A stretch of 64,000 nucleotides of DNA from PFJX01 sp031426815 (GCA_031426815.1 JASJPG010000007.1:1-64000), one strand, 5' to 3'. Shown: positions 36,881 to 44,858, counted from the stretch's first letter. The notes: generated by a model not told the origin, from the letters alone. Numbers and translations: made by a program.

Positions 36881-38404
36881 TCAATCCAGCTTGATGGCCG
36901 TGCTGACGAGCTGATGCACGCCGCCGACCTGACCTCGATCAAACCCGTAATACGGCAACACTTTGGTAAATTGGGCCTTGCAGATGGCGCAGATAAGCGC
37001 GAGGAAATTGACCCCCTGCCCTTGCACCACATTGTTGTAAGCATTCATCCGCGGCAACGCCCCCTTGACGCGCACCTCGATCAGATCGTCGGTAAGCAAA
37101 CCACCGCCGCCCCCGCAACAGAATGTGCTCTCACCGATCGTCTCGGCCGCCATGTCGTGGAAATTGTTGGCAACCGCCATGATGATGTTGCGCGGGATGG
37201 TGAACTGGCCGCCCGGTTCCGTGCCCATGCGCGAACCGCGCGCGACGTTACAGGAATCGTGGAAGGTAATGACTCGGTCGTCGTTCAACGATTTGTCGAA
37301 TTTGAGTACACCGTTCTCGATCAGATCCCAGGTGTATTCGCAGATGTGCATCGGCTGCGGGAAACGGTTGTCGAGCTGCTGCTGAAGTTTCTTGGAGAAC
37401 GGATCGTCGCCGCCATAACCGATGCCGGTTAGCGTATTCCAGAAGCTATAAGCCACGCGCCAGGCGTGTCCGCACTCGCCCACGATGATGCGTTTGCTGC
37501 CCAGTTCGAGCGCAGCGTCGCGAATCCGCATCGCAACTTTCTGCATGGTGTCGTAACTGCCGTTGAACAGGCCGAAATTGCCTGCTTCCGAAGCCTTGGT
37601 CGACAAAGTCCACGATACGCCGGCAGCATGAAACACCTTGGCATAACCAATCAGCGACTCGACGTGCGGCTCTGAGAAGAAATCGGCAGACGGCGTCACC
37701 AACAAATACTCGGCACCTTCAACGTCAAGGGGCAGTTTTACGGCGACCCCGGTATCCGCCTCGATGTCCTCTTCCAGACCCAGCAGCGTATCTTCCAGAG
37801 CCGGCCCCGGCAGACCCAGGTTGTTGCCGATCTTCTGTACCTTGACCAGGATCTCGCTGGAATATTTCTGCCCGATACCGATATGGTTGAGTATCTCGCG
37901 ACCCGCCATGGTGACTTCAGCCGTGTCGATTCCGTAGGGACAATAGACGGAACAACGACGACATTCGGAACACTGGTGATAGTAGGTATACCACTGGTTC
38001 AGCACATCTTCGGTCAGGTCTTCGGCGCCAACCAGCCACGGTGCAATCTTGCCCGGCAACGTGAAGTAGCGGCGATACACCTTGCGCATCAGATCCTGGC
38101 GGGCAACCGGCATATTGCACGGGTCTGCCGTACCCAGGAAATAGTGGCACTTATCGGTGCATGCACCGCAATGCACGCAGGCATCCATGAACACGCGCAG
38201 ACTGCGATATTTGCCCAGCAGATCGCCCATCTTGTCGATGGCACGCTCTTTCCAGTCTTCGGTCAAAGTCCAGGGATAGCCCAGATAGGTCTGGCTGACT
38301 TCGGCCGCCTTGAATGATTTGACGTGTTCCGTCGCCCCGGCATTGATCTTGGGGACGACCGTATATTCCGTCAGCGTGGGGACTTCGAACTCTGCAGCTG
38401 CCAC
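36881..38404 (-). CDS. dsrK: DsrK, HdrD-like iron-sulfur subunit of DsrMKJOP
   Basis: A 507-residue cytoplasmic Fe-S protein. It has two ferredoxin motifs in the N-terminal half (Cys-Val-His-Cys-Gly-Ala-Cys and Cys-Ser-Glu-Cys-Arg-Arg-Cys) and C-terminal Cys-rich domains including Cys-Cys-Gly-Gly-Gly-Gly-Gly, the site type that holds the noncubane cluster in heterodisulfide reductases. It is thought to act on the DsrC trisulfide/disulfide at the membrane with DsrM. It lies in the usual place after dsrM. Confidence 0.95.
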   Translation of the reverse strand: MAAAEFEVPTLTEYTVVPKINAGATEHVKSFKAAEVSQTYLGYPWTLTEDWKERAIDKMGDLLGKYRSLRVFMDACVHCGACTDKCHYFLGTADPCNMPVARQDLMRKVYRRYFTLPGKIAPWLVGAEDLTEDVLNQWYTYYHQCSECRRCSVYCPYGIDTAEVTMAGREILNHIGIGQKYSSEILVKVQKIGNNLGLPGPALEDTLLGLEEDIEADTGVAVKLPLDVEGAEYLLVTPSADFFSEPHVESLIGYAKVFHAAGVSWTLSTKASEAGNFGLFNGSYDTMQKVAMRIRDAALELGSKRIIVGECGHAWRVAYSFWNTLTGIGYGGDDPFSKKLQQQLDNRFPQPMHICEYTWDLIENGVLKFDKSLNDDRVITFHDSCNVARGSRMGTEPGGQFTIPRNIIMAVANNFHDMAAETIGESTFCCGGGGGLLTDDLIEVRVKGALPRMNAYNNVVQGQGVNFLALICAICKAQFTKVLPYYGFDRGQVGGVHQLVSTAIKLD

Positions 38405-38463
38405 GTTGGCTCCTTAACTCTTTATCCGTTCACTACGTTGGCTTACAAGGACTGGATAGGCGA

Positions 38464-39201
38464 TTAAGCCTTATCCCGCTCCATCGCTGCCGCCCAAGGG
38501 GCGATATGGCGAGTTTCACGCGGGTTGTCCTTCATGTTGCGCGTCGGGCTGAAGAAAATGCCAGGCGCATGCAGCAACTTGCTTACCGGGAAGATGATCA
38601 TCAACAAGGCAACCAGACTCAGATGCACCAGCAGAATTGGATCGGCAGGCACCGGATGGAAATCCAGGGTCAGCAATCCGAGGGCAAAAGCCTTGAGGCT
38701 AACGATGTCGGTATGTGCAACGAAGGTCATCATTGCTCCCGATAGACCGATCGCAATCAGCAAGGCGAGCATCAGATGATCGGAAGGCGTCGAGATGTAA
38801 CGCACGCGGTCAACCAGGAAACGACGCGCCCACAGACCGGATAGACCGGCAATCATCATGAAACTGGCGTATTTCCCGAACGGCTGAATATATTCGATCC
38901 AGAACCAGACGGGTTCCTGGAAATAACGAATGTGGCGGAGCAAGACCAGAGCGAGACCGACATGAAACAGCCAGCCAAATAACCAGATCCATTTATTCGA
39001 TTTGAACAGTGATTCAAACAGCACAACTTCACGCGCCATGCGCATGACGACACCGGAGCTGTTGATTGGCGCAGGCGTGGTGGGGATCACGAGCGGAGCC
39101 GGGGTACGGCTGTACTCATAGATGCGATAGGCCAGACCAGCGATCAATATGATCGTGGCGATATACAACAGGCCCGTAAAAATGACGGTCAGCGATGTCA
39201 T
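38464..39201 (-). CDS. dsrM: DsrM, NarI-like haem b membrane subunit
   Basis: A 245-residue membrane protein with five or six transmembrane helices and paired His residues (Phe-His-Val-Gly, Leu-Leu-Arg-His-Ile, Val-His-Leu-Ser) expected to bind haem b. It links DsrK on the cytoplasmic side to the quinone pool. Its start lies 115 bases after the dsrC stop, and a hairpin occupies the gap. Confidence 0.93.
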   Translation of the reverse strand: MTSLTVIFTGLLYIATIILIAGLAYRIYEYSRTPAPLVIPTTPAPINSSGVVMRMAREVVLFESLFKSNKWIWLFGWLFHVGLALVLLRHIRYFQEPVWFWIEYIQPFGKYASFMMIAGLSGLWARRFLVDRVRYISTPSDHLMLALLIAIGLSGAMMTFVAHTDIVSLKAFALGLLTLDFHPVPADPILLVHLSLVALLMIIFPVSKLLHAPGIFFSPTRNMKDNPRETRHIAPWAAAMERDKA

Positions 39202-39270
39202 CCGTTCCTCTGCGTTGGCAGATCAATACCATAGCGTTCCGGTAGAACCGGATTCACTCTTATGACTGGA

Positions 39271-39297
39271 TACCCGGCAGGCATCACCCGCCGGGTA
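39271..39297 (-). other. Intergenic hairpin between dsrC and dsrM
   Basis: TACCCGGC (39271-39278) and GCCGGGTA (39290-39297) are perfect 8-bp arms around an 11-base loop, about 20 bases beyond the dsrC stop. There is no U tract on the transcript side, so it may protect dsrC mRNA from decay or attenuate transcription of dsrM. The arms also contain the TACCCG/CGGGTA element seen upstream of the divergent genes. Confidence 0.65.
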
Positions 39298-39316
39298 ATC
39301 GATCTAGATCAAACGA

Positions 39317-39652
39317 TCAGATACAACCGGTCGGCTTGGGCAGGCCAGCAATCTTGCAGGCTTGCTTGGCGGGACCATAGGGGAACAACTCGTACAGGTA
39401 CTTGTTGTTGCCTTTTTCCGGGCCGAGCTTTTTGGCAACGGCTTTGGTCAGGACGCGAACGGCGGGAGCGATCTGATATTCGTCGTAGTACTCGCGCAGG
39501 AAATTGACCACATCCCAGTGGTTTTCGGTCATCTCAACCTTTTCTTCTTTGGCCAGGTAAACAGCAATATCCTGGTTCCAATCGTTCAGGTTGGTCAGAT
39601 AGCCTTCCTCATCAACTTCAAAAGATTTGCCGGCAACTTCAACCATAGGCAT
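39317..39652 (-). CDS. dsrC: DsrC, sulfur-carrier protein
   Basis: A 111-residue DsrC/TusE-fold protein. Both C-terminal cysteines are present: Cys99 (Lys-Gln-Ala-Cys-Lys) and the penultimate Cys110 (Pro-Thr-Gly-Cys-Ile), spaced by ten residues as in functional DsrC. It accepts persulfide from DsrEFH and delivers it to DsrAB, ending as a trisulfide-linked form that the membrane complex handles. It lies between dsrH and dsrM. Confidence 0.97.
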   Translation of the reverse strand: MPMVEVAGKSFEVDEEGYLTNLNDWNQDIAVYLAKEEKVEMTENHWDVVNFLREYYDEYQIAPAVRVLTKAVAKKLGPEKGNNKYLYELFPYGPAKQACKIAGLPKPTGCI

Positions 39653-39672
39653 AGCGAACTCCTCAAGAAAAA

Positions 39673-39972
39673 TTACAACCAGGATTGACAGCTATTGTGC
39701 TCGGTGACGAGATCCACAAAACCGCCGTAATCAACAACCTTCACCCCATCCAGAACACGCGCGGACATACCGCGTGCATCCAGATCGGGACCCAGGGCAT
39801 AAACCTGCAAATCGGCCATGGCCGCCTGGACTTTCGTCGCTGCCGCACTGCCTGTGGTTGCCGCATAGACAGCATCCTCAATCAGCAGAACGGCAGAACC
39901 CTTTGTGGCCAAACGCAATGCGCTTTCGAGCGAGTTACGCTCAGTAGCCGATTTGTTAACGATATGCAGCAT
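39673..39972 (-). CDS. dsrH: DsrH, sulfurtransferase subunit (TusB-like)
   Basis: A 99-residue DsrE/F/H-fold protein, third subunit of the DsrEFH hexamer that passes sulfur to DsrC. The N-terminus (Leu-His-Ile-Val-Asn-Lys-Ser) is typical. The position that carries Cys20 in Allochromatium DsrH reads Ala here (Leu-Glu-Ser-Ala-Leu), and the only Cys is near the C-terminus (Asn-Ser-Cys-Gln). Catalysis by the complex is assigned to DsrE Cys78, so function may be kept. Confidence 0.93.
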   Translation of the reverse strand: MLHIVNKSATERNSLESALRLATKGSAVLLIEDAVYAATTGSAAATKVQAAMADLQVYALGPDLDARGMSARVLDGVKVVDYGGFVDLVTEHNSCQSWL

Positions 39973-39983
39973 ATTCGTCTCCC

Positions 39984-40385
39984 TCAGTAGCTGATCACGA
40001 CGTCTTGTTCAGCCATGAGACTGGCCATCTCTGCGCTGTCGAGTACGGTCACATCGACGATCAGATCGTCTTCAGTCAAGCCGCGAGCATCCATGGACGC
40101 CTTTTCGACATACAACTTCTCGATGTCATAACCCTCAAGTGCGCGATAGGTCTTGGAAAAGTCCTTGACCTCGATACCTTTGGTGTTGACGCCTTTGATC
40201 AATTCGTAAACGCCGTCATCCGCGAACACCATGCTCACATCCTGATCGAATGCAGCAGAGATCAGCACAACTTCCAGGCCTTCCAGCGCATAGATCGTGC
40301 CGTGGGGCGCCTTGCGGTTGACGAACATGAATTTCTTGACGACGCCTTCTCCGCCTTCGTCCATGTCATCCATCATGTCGCTCAT
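39984..40385 (-). CDS. dsrF: DsrF, sulfurtransferase subunit (TusC-like)
   Basis: A 133-residue DsrE/F/H-fold protein, middle subunit of DsrEFH. The N-terminus (Phe-Met-Phe-Val-Asn-Arg-Lys-Ala-Pro-His-Gly) is characteristic of the DsrF/TusC group. It is preceded here by a short acidic Met/Asp-rich leader (about residues 1-15). The gene lies 10 bases after dsrE and 11 bases before dsrH. Confidence 0.93.
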   Translation of the reverse strand: MSDMMDDMDEGGEGVVKKFMFVNRKAPHGTIYALEGLEVVLISAAFDQDVSMVFADDGVYELIKGVNTKGIEVKDFSKTYRALEGYDIEKLYVEKASMDARGLTEDDLIVDVTVLDSAEMASLMAEQDVVISY

Positions 40386-40395
40386 CGTTATCCCC

Positions 40396-40755
40396 TTAAT
40401 CGCCGAAAGTCACCAAGCGATCGCACTGGATGCCGGCTTCTACCAATTGCCCCAGACCCGAAATACGGAAGCCCGGAGCCAGAATGTCGTCAGTAATACC
40501 GCGGCGCATACCTGCAGCGATACACACCACCAGGTCCACGCCATGATCTTCCGCCAGCTTGGACCAACGATTCACCACGTTGCGATCGTCCTGCGGAGGC
40601 TGCGTCAACTTGGTCGAGTTATTCACACCGTCGTGATAGAAAAACACGCGGGGAACCGAATGTCCCTTTTCGATGGCGTTACGCGCAAACAGATAAGCCG
40701 TATCGCTTGCCTGATGGTTGTAAGGCCCTTCGCTAACCATAATGCCGATTTTCAT
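40396..40755 (-). CDS. dsrE: DsrE, catalytic sulfurtransferase subunit (TusD-like)
   Basis: A 119-residue DsrE-fold protein. The active Cys falls exactly at residue 78 (Val-Val-Cys-Ile-Ala-Ala-Gly), the position essential in Allochromatium DsrE. DsrEFH receives persulfide sulfur and transfers it to DsrC. The gene follows dsrB after a 65-base gap that holds a stable hairpin. Confidence 0.96.
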   Translation of the reverse strand: MKIGIMVSEGPYNHQASDTAYLFARNAIEKGHSVPRVFFYHDGVNNSTKLTQPPQDDRNVVNRWSKLAEDHGVDLVVCIAAGMRRGITDDILAPGFRISGLGQLVEAGIQCDRLVTFGD

Positions 40756-40793
40756 TTAAATATCCCTATCTCCGAATATCCATCTTGACCGCA

Positions 40794-40812
40794 CCCGGGG
40801 CAGCGCCCCGGG
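40794..40812 (-). other. Intergenic hairpin between dsrB and dsrE
   Basis: CCCGGGGC (40794-40801) and GCCCCGGG (40805-40812) form a perfect 8-bp GC stem with an AGC loop just after the dsrB stop. No T run follows. It probably shapes mRNA stability or partial termination. Confidence 0.65.
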
Positions 40813-40820
40813 ATACCTGT

Positions 40821-41894
40821 TTAGAAGCGGATATGAGCAGATGCGTTCAAGCTGCTGCGACCGCCACGCCAGTTATCGATGTGATACTTGGTAAACGGCA
40901 GACCTGTCTTCTCGAAGAACGCGGGCCAACCGATCCGATCGATCCAGTCGTTCATGCGCTCCCAAGGACGACCGTCCGCCTTGTAGGCAGCCAGGATGGT
41001 CTTGACGACCTGGCTGACTTCGGGCCAACGCGGCGGGTTGTTCGGGATACCCGAGGCAACCAGCTTGTGGAAGGTCGGGCGCGAGCGTGCGTTGGAGTTC
41101 TTGCCGCCAACCCAGATTGCAAACTTGGAATGCTCAGGGTCGTTGATCTGCATCGGGGGGCACGGGGGGAAGCAAGCGCCACAGCAGATACATTTCTTCT
41201 CGTCGACTTCCAGCGAGGGCTTGCCATTCACCAGAGCAGGACGAATCGCCGCGACCGGGCAACGCGCCACGACGGAAGGACGCTCACACACGTTGGCAAC
41301 CAGATCGTGGTTGATCTTCGGCGGCTTGGTGTGCTGAATCACGATCGCAATATCCGCTTGACCGCCGCAGTTGATTTCGCAGCAGGAGGTGGACAGCTTG
41401 ACGCGATTCGGCATCTCGCACTTGATGAACTCGTCGTACAGCTCATCCATCAGCGCCTTGACGGCGCCGGAAGCGTCGGTACCGGGGATATCGCAGTGCA
41501 ACCAGCCCTGAGTGTGCGCAATCATCGACACCGAGTTGGCAGTTCCGCCGACGGGGAAACCGTTATCGGTAAGCGCCTTGATCAGCGGCTCGACCTTCGA
41601 GTTATCGGTAACCATGTACTCGATATTGGCACGCGTCGTGAATCGCACATAACCGTCAGCGAACTGATCGGCGATGTCGGCCAACTTGACAATGGTGTAG
41701 TGGTCCATCTGGCGCTGCGTACCCGCCTTGACAGTCCAGACTTCGGCGCCGTTCTCGGCACGGTGATAAAGCACGCCCGGCTTGGGATGCGAGTGGAATA
41801 CCCACTTCCCGTAGTTGTCTTTCATTACGGGGTGCATGTAGGGCATCGGATCCGGCGCACCAGATTCGATGGTTTCATGTGTCCTTTCAGCCAT
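40821..41894 (-). CDS. dsrB: DsrB, beta subunit of oxidative-type dissimilatory sulfite reductase
   Basis: A 357-residue subunit. It has the siroheme/4Fe-4S coupling cysteines in Ser-Cys-Cys-Glu-Ile-Asn-Cys-Gly-Gly (about residue 170) and an inserted ferredoxin domain with Cys-Ile-Cys-Cys-Gly-Ala-Cys-Phe-Pro-Pro-Cys (about residue 230). With DsrA it forms the alpha2-beta2 enzyme that here oxidises sulfide-level sulfur to sulfite. The ATG at 41894 has GGAG eight bases upstream; a longer TTG start at 41906 is unlikely. Confidence 0.97.
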   Translation of the reverse strand: MAERTHETIESGAPDPMPYMHPVMKDNYGKWVFHSHPKPGVLYHRAENGAEVWTVKAGTQRQMDHYTIVKLADIADQFADGYVRFTTRANIEYMVTDNSKVEPLIKALTDNGFPVGGTANSVSMIAHTQGWLHCDIPGTDASGAVKALMDELYDEFIKCEMPNRVKLSTSCCEINCGGQADIAIVIQHTKPPKINHDLVANVCERPSVVARCPVAAIRPALVNGKPSLEVDEKKCICCGACFPPCPPMQINDPEHSKFAIWVGGKNSNARSRPTFHKLVASGIPNNPPRWPEVSQVVKTILAAYKADGRPWERMNDWIDRIGWPAFFEKTGLPFTKYHIDNWRGGRSSLNASAHIRF

Positions 41895-41934
41895 ACTTTT
41901 CTCCAACTAATAAGATCGGAAAACTTTTTTGTAT

Positions 41935-41963
41935 CCGCACCACACCGTCGGGGTGCGGTGCGG
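41935..41963 (-). other. Intergenic hairpin between dsrA and dsrB
   Basis: A 12-bp stem with one mismatch joins CCGCACCACACC (41935-41946) to its partner at 41952-41963 around a 5-base loop, immediately downstream of the dsrA stop. No terminator-type T run follows on the transcript. Confidence 0.65.
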
Positions 41964-41973
41964 AACTACGAAA

Positions 41974-43272
41974 TTACGCAGCAGCCTTGCGTTCGAACCA
42001 TTTCGCCGCTTCTTCGTCCCAATCGTCGGAACGGAAGTACGGATTGGTACGAGGATGCAAGATCATGGTGGGATCGACTTCGATATCCAGACCTTCGAGG
42101 AAGTTCACCAGACCGATACGTTCGATCATTTCACCGGTACGCTCATGCTCCAGCGCATTCTCGGCAAAGAAGTCGAGGATGTTGCGGGACAGATCGTTCA
42201 GCTTCTCGAAGTCGTCATCGGACTCCAGCTTCATGAACGGAATCACAACGGTGCCCATTGATGCGCCGATCTTCAGCACGCTCTTGCCACCCACCAGGAT
42301 GGTCACGCCCTTTTCCTTGCCAGGCAGCAGCGCACCAGGCATGACATTCAGACAGTGCATGCAACGTACGCAGTTGTGGTTATCGATCTCGAGGCAATGA
42401 TCGTCGGAAATCGCAACCTTGGTCATGCCTTCACCAGCTGCAACGCCGTCGTTCTTCTTGAGCTGGATTGCCTTGGTGGGACAGTGATTGACCACCATGT
42501 TGATGGTGTCTTCGATGCTGTGTGCGGCATACCAGTCACGCGCCAGCTTTTCGTCGGCACGAATGTTGTCGCGCCAGGTGCCGATGGTGGCCATGTCGGA
42601 ACGCTGAATGGCGTTCATGCAGTCGTTCGGGCAACCGGAGAACTTGAACTTGAACTTGTACGGCAGGGAAGGACGATGCATGTCGTCCAGGTTGTTGTTG
42701 ATGACGGTGCGCAGAGCGCGAGCCTCGTCATAACAGGACATTTCGCAACGCGCGGCACCGACGCAGGACATCGAGGTACGCAGCGCGGGGCCGGCACCAC
42801 CAAGGTCGAAGCCCATTTCATTGAACTTGTCGAAGGCGCGCTGCACGTCGGCAGTCTTGATGCCTTGCAACATGATGTCGCCAGACTGACCATGGAAAGC
42901 GATCAGACCAGAACCACCGGTTTCCAGCCATGCTTCGCTCATCTGACGCAGCAGGTCGGAGGTGTAGTGCATACCGGCGGGCGGCATGATGCGAAGAGTA
43001 TGGAACTCGGCAGCCTCCGGGAAACGGGGCGCACCGTTCTCATCTTTCAATTCGGTGAAACGCGGGATAACGCCACCGCCGTAACCCACCACTCCAACCG
43101 TGCCGCCCTTCCAGTAACCGAACTTGGTCTGATAGGAGGTTTCCAGCTGCCCCATCAGGTCGACCATCATGTCGTTGTCTTTAGCCAGACGCTTCAGACC
43201 GGTCACGAAAGAGGGCCACGGGCCAGTCTCGAGTTCGTCCAGGTTCGGCGTTTCATGCATTTGTTTTGCCAT
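41974..43272 (-). CDS. dsrA: DsrA, alpha subunit of oxidative-type dissimilatory sulfite reductase
   Basis: A 432-residue subunit. The siroheme-cluster cysteines are seen in Met-Ser-Cys-Val-Gly-Ala-Ala-Arg-Cys-Glu-Met-Ser-Cys (about residue 170) and Phe-Ser-Gly-Cys-Pro-Asn-Asp-Cys (about residue 210). The ferredoxin insert carries Cys-Val-Arg-Cys-Met-His-Cys (about residue 307). It is the first gene of the cluster. The ATG at 43272 has AAGGAGATATAC-like spacing (GGAG at about 10 bases). A 227-base divergent control region lies upstream. Confidence 0.97.
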   Translation of the reverse strand: MAKQMHETPNLDELETGPWPSFVTGLKRLAKDNDMMVDLMGQLETSYQTKFGYWKGGTVGVVGYGGGVIPRFTELKDENGAPRFPEAAEFHTLRIMPPAGMHYTSDLLRQMSEAWLETGGSGLIAFHGQSGDIMLQGIKTADVQRAFDKFNEMGFDLGGAGPALRTSMSCVGAARCEMSCYDEARALRTVINNNLDDMHRPSLPYKFKFKFSGCPNDCMNAIQRSDMATIGTWRDNIRADEKLARDWYAAHSIEDTINMVVNHCPTKAIQLKKNDGVAAGEGMTKVAISDDHCLEIDNHNCVRCMHCLNVMPGALLPGKEKGVTILVGGKSVLKIGASMGTVVIPFMKLESDDDFEKLNDLSRNILDFFAENALEHERTGEMIERIGLVNFLEGLDIEVDPTMILHPRTNPYFRSDDWDEEAAKWFERKAAA

Positions 43273-43410
43273 CTGTATATCTCCTTGAAGTCTTGAACCA
43301 CAGGGTGTCGTCACAATTCACAGCACCTTCCCGCTGACAAACCGCCATACGGAACGAGTGCATGCATATTAGGGAGCGCTTATCCGCCTAACCATCATTC
43401 CGAAGGGGTA

Positions 43411-43497
43411 ACCGGGTATTTCACTCGGGTAACTCAAAACCTACCCGTTCGGGTAGGCTTGCACCCACCCAAGTCGGCAATACCTATACCCGACTTA
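43411..43497. promoter_or_regulatory. Divergent dsr control region with repeated CGGGTA/TACCCG half-sites
   Basis: Five half-sites lie within 80 bases: CGGGTA at 43413, 43426 and 43450, and TACCCG at 43442 and 43487. Two of them make the palindrome CCTACCCG-TT-CGGGTAGG (43440-43457). The motif ATACCTATACCCGACTT (43480-43496) recurs in shortened form upstream of the sulfurtransferase gene. A TAATAT hexamer facing dsrA (43366-43371, minus strand) might be a -10 box. The arrangement suggests an operator for a sulfur-responsive regulator, which is not identified. Confidence 0.5.
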
Positions 43498-43499
43498 AA

Positions 43500-43778
43500 A
43501 TGTCAGATAATCAGCACATCACCAGATACTCATGGATTATGGACCAGATCAAACCTCTTGCGAAGTTTCGCAACCCTTTCGGTAACCAGGAAATCGAATT
43601 TCACGAGATCGTTTACGAAGGCGGTGGCACTCCCATGCTGCGTTTGCGTATCAGGGAGCGTGGTGCGCGCTTCACGATTTTCGATATTGATCCCGTCACG
43701 GCCAAATTCTGGGCAGACGAAATGCTGAAATGGGCAACGCCTCTGGCCGAACCGCCCAGCACCACCGAGGAGAGCTGA
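43500..43778 (+). CDS. Small uncharacterised protein divergent from dsrA
   Basis: A 92-residue soluble, mixed alpha/beta-looking protein (for example Glu-Ile-Glu-Phe-His-Glu-Ile-Val-Tyr-Glu-Gly-Gly, then Phe-Thr-Ile-Phe-Asp-Ile-Asp). I recognise no family and it has no Cys. The ATG at 43500 lacks a ribosome-binding site and lies three bases from the operator-like motif. The in-frame ATG at 43539 is an alternative giving 79 residues. It is followed 4 bases later by the Cas6-like gene, so the two are probably cotranscribed and may work together. Confidence 0.7.
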   Translation: MSDNQHITRYSWIMDQIKPLAKFRNPFGNQEIEFHEIVYEGGGTPMLRLRIRERGARFTIFDIDPVTAKFWADEMLKWATPLAEPPSTTEES

Positions 43779-43782
43779 AGCC

Positions 43783-44436
43783 ATGCGTATGTACAACCCG
43801 GAATGGGAAGCCATCAAACATCTCAACTACACGTCCAACGTCACGGATGTTCAGTTTGATTTATCCGGCCTGGAGATCCCAGCCGATCATGGCTACGCCC
43901 TGTTTGAAGAAATTGCGCGACATCTCGCCTGGGTACGTGACGTGCCGAGCATCGCCATCCACCCGGTGCACGGTGCGCCCAGCGGCCGCAACGACAACCT
44001 GGTGATCAATCGACGCGTAAAACTGGTTTTGCGCTTACCGTCAGAGCGGGTTACCGACGCACATGCACTGGTCGGCAAGGAAATCGATCCCGGGGCCGGA
44101 AAACTGCTCATCGGCGCCTTGAAAGAAAAATCCGTGACGCCATATGCGACGCTCTATTCACACTTTGTCGCCGTCGACAACGAGGATGAAGCGGGATTTC
44201 TCGACGAAATCCGACGCCAACTGCAGGAATTGGAGATCGTTGCCGGACTCATCCCCGGCAAGCCCCAAAAAATGCACATCCCCAAAAGGGTAATTGGCGG
44301 CTTCAGCCTGATGTTGCACGATATCGATCTGATGCAATCCCTGATGCTGCAGGAACGCGGCCTGGGCTTGTATCGAGGGTATGGCTGCGGAGTTTTCATT
44401 CCGCACAAATCGATCAAGGCAGTGGCTATCGACTGA
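43783..44436 (+). CDS. Cas6/Cmx6-like protein (CRISPR type I-MYXAN family) in the dsr locus
   Basis: A 217-residue protein. It resembles the Cmx6 branch of Cas6 in having Val-Gln-Phe-Asp-Leu-Ser-Gly-Leu, a central His-Pro-Val-His-Gly-Ala, Lys-Leu-Val-Leu-Arg-Leu-Pro, and a C-terminal Gly-Phe-Ser-Leu-Met-Leu-His-Asp ... Arg-Gly-Tyr-Gly-Cys-Gly-Val-Phe-Ile-Pro-His-Lys. That ending resembles the Gly-rich loop and basic tail of Cas6 RNA endonucleases. No other cas gene and no CRISPR array is present in the window. Its place suggests a role in dsr RNA handling or another non-CRISPR task. GGAG ten bases upstream supports the ATG at 43783. Confidence 0.7.
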   Translation: MRMYNPEWEAIKHLNYTSNVTDVQFDLSGLEIPADHGYALFEEIARHLAWVRDVPSIAIHPVHGAPSGRNDNLVINRRVKLVLRLPSERVTDAHALVGKEIDPGAGKLLIGALKEKSVTPYATLYSHFVAVDNEDEAGFLDEIRRQLQELEIVAGLIPGKPQKMHIPKRVIGGFSLMLHDIDLMQSLMLQERGLGLYRGYGCGVFIPHKSIKAVAID

Positions 44437-44500
44437 GCATGTCAGCGGCCGCAGCCTGATATGAAGTGTTTTTTTTCAACCAGATTGACAGGAGAAAACC

Positions 44501-44833
44501 GTGGGATACGTACTGAATGGCGAAGAACTTGAAACTGGCGAAGAGGATTTCCTTCTTGAAGCCAACTTCAGCGACGAAATCGTTTCGATCATTGCCGCTG
44601 CTGAAAAAATCACCCTGACCGACGAACACTGGCAAGTGGTCAACTTCATGCGTGAAAAATACAAGGAAGATGGCCACACCCCCAATTTCCGCAATCTGCT
44701 GGCGGAACTTGACGAGATGTATCCGGACACCGACTGGAAGAAGAAATTGTACGAACTCTTCCCCAGCCAGCCCGCGCGCCAGGCCGCACGGGTTGCCGGC
44801 ATGACCAAGCCGTTCGGCAAGGGCGGGTACTAA
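44501..44833 (+). CDS. DsrC/TusE-like protein lacking both C-terminal cysteines
   Basis: A 110-residue DsrC-fold protein. The fold signatures are present (Thr-Asp-Glu-His-Trp-Gln-Val-Val-Asn-Phe-Met-Arg, Leu-Tyr-Glu-Leu-Phe-Pro). At the two sulfur-carrying positions it has Ala (Arg-Gln-Ala-Ala-Arg) and a Gly-Lys-Gly-Gly-Tyr end instead of Cys. It cannot carry a persulfide. Such paralogues have been grouped as possible regulatory DsrC-like proteins. The GTG at 44501 has AGGAG eight bases upstream. Confidence 0.88.
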   Translation: MGYVLNGEELETGEEDFLLEANFSDEIVSIIAAAEKITLTDEHWQVVNFMREKYKEDGHTPNFRNLLAELDEMYPDTDWKKKLYELFPSQPARQAARVAGMTKPFGKGGY

Positions 44834-44858
44834 CTCGAAGTACGCGTTGCCGGTTGAT

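Noticed and set aside
28933..43272. Reductive (sulfate-reducing) Dsr pathway
   Set aside because: dsrEFH and dsrL are present and dsrD is absent in the cluster, which fits the oxidative form; aprAB/sat are not in the window to test further.
43273..43499. Possible CRISPR array beside the Cas6-like gene
   Set aside because: The repeated CGGGTA elements are only six bases, irregularly spaced (8 to 32 bases) and in both orientations. No direct repeats of 24-37 bases with spacers are present here or elsewhere in the window.
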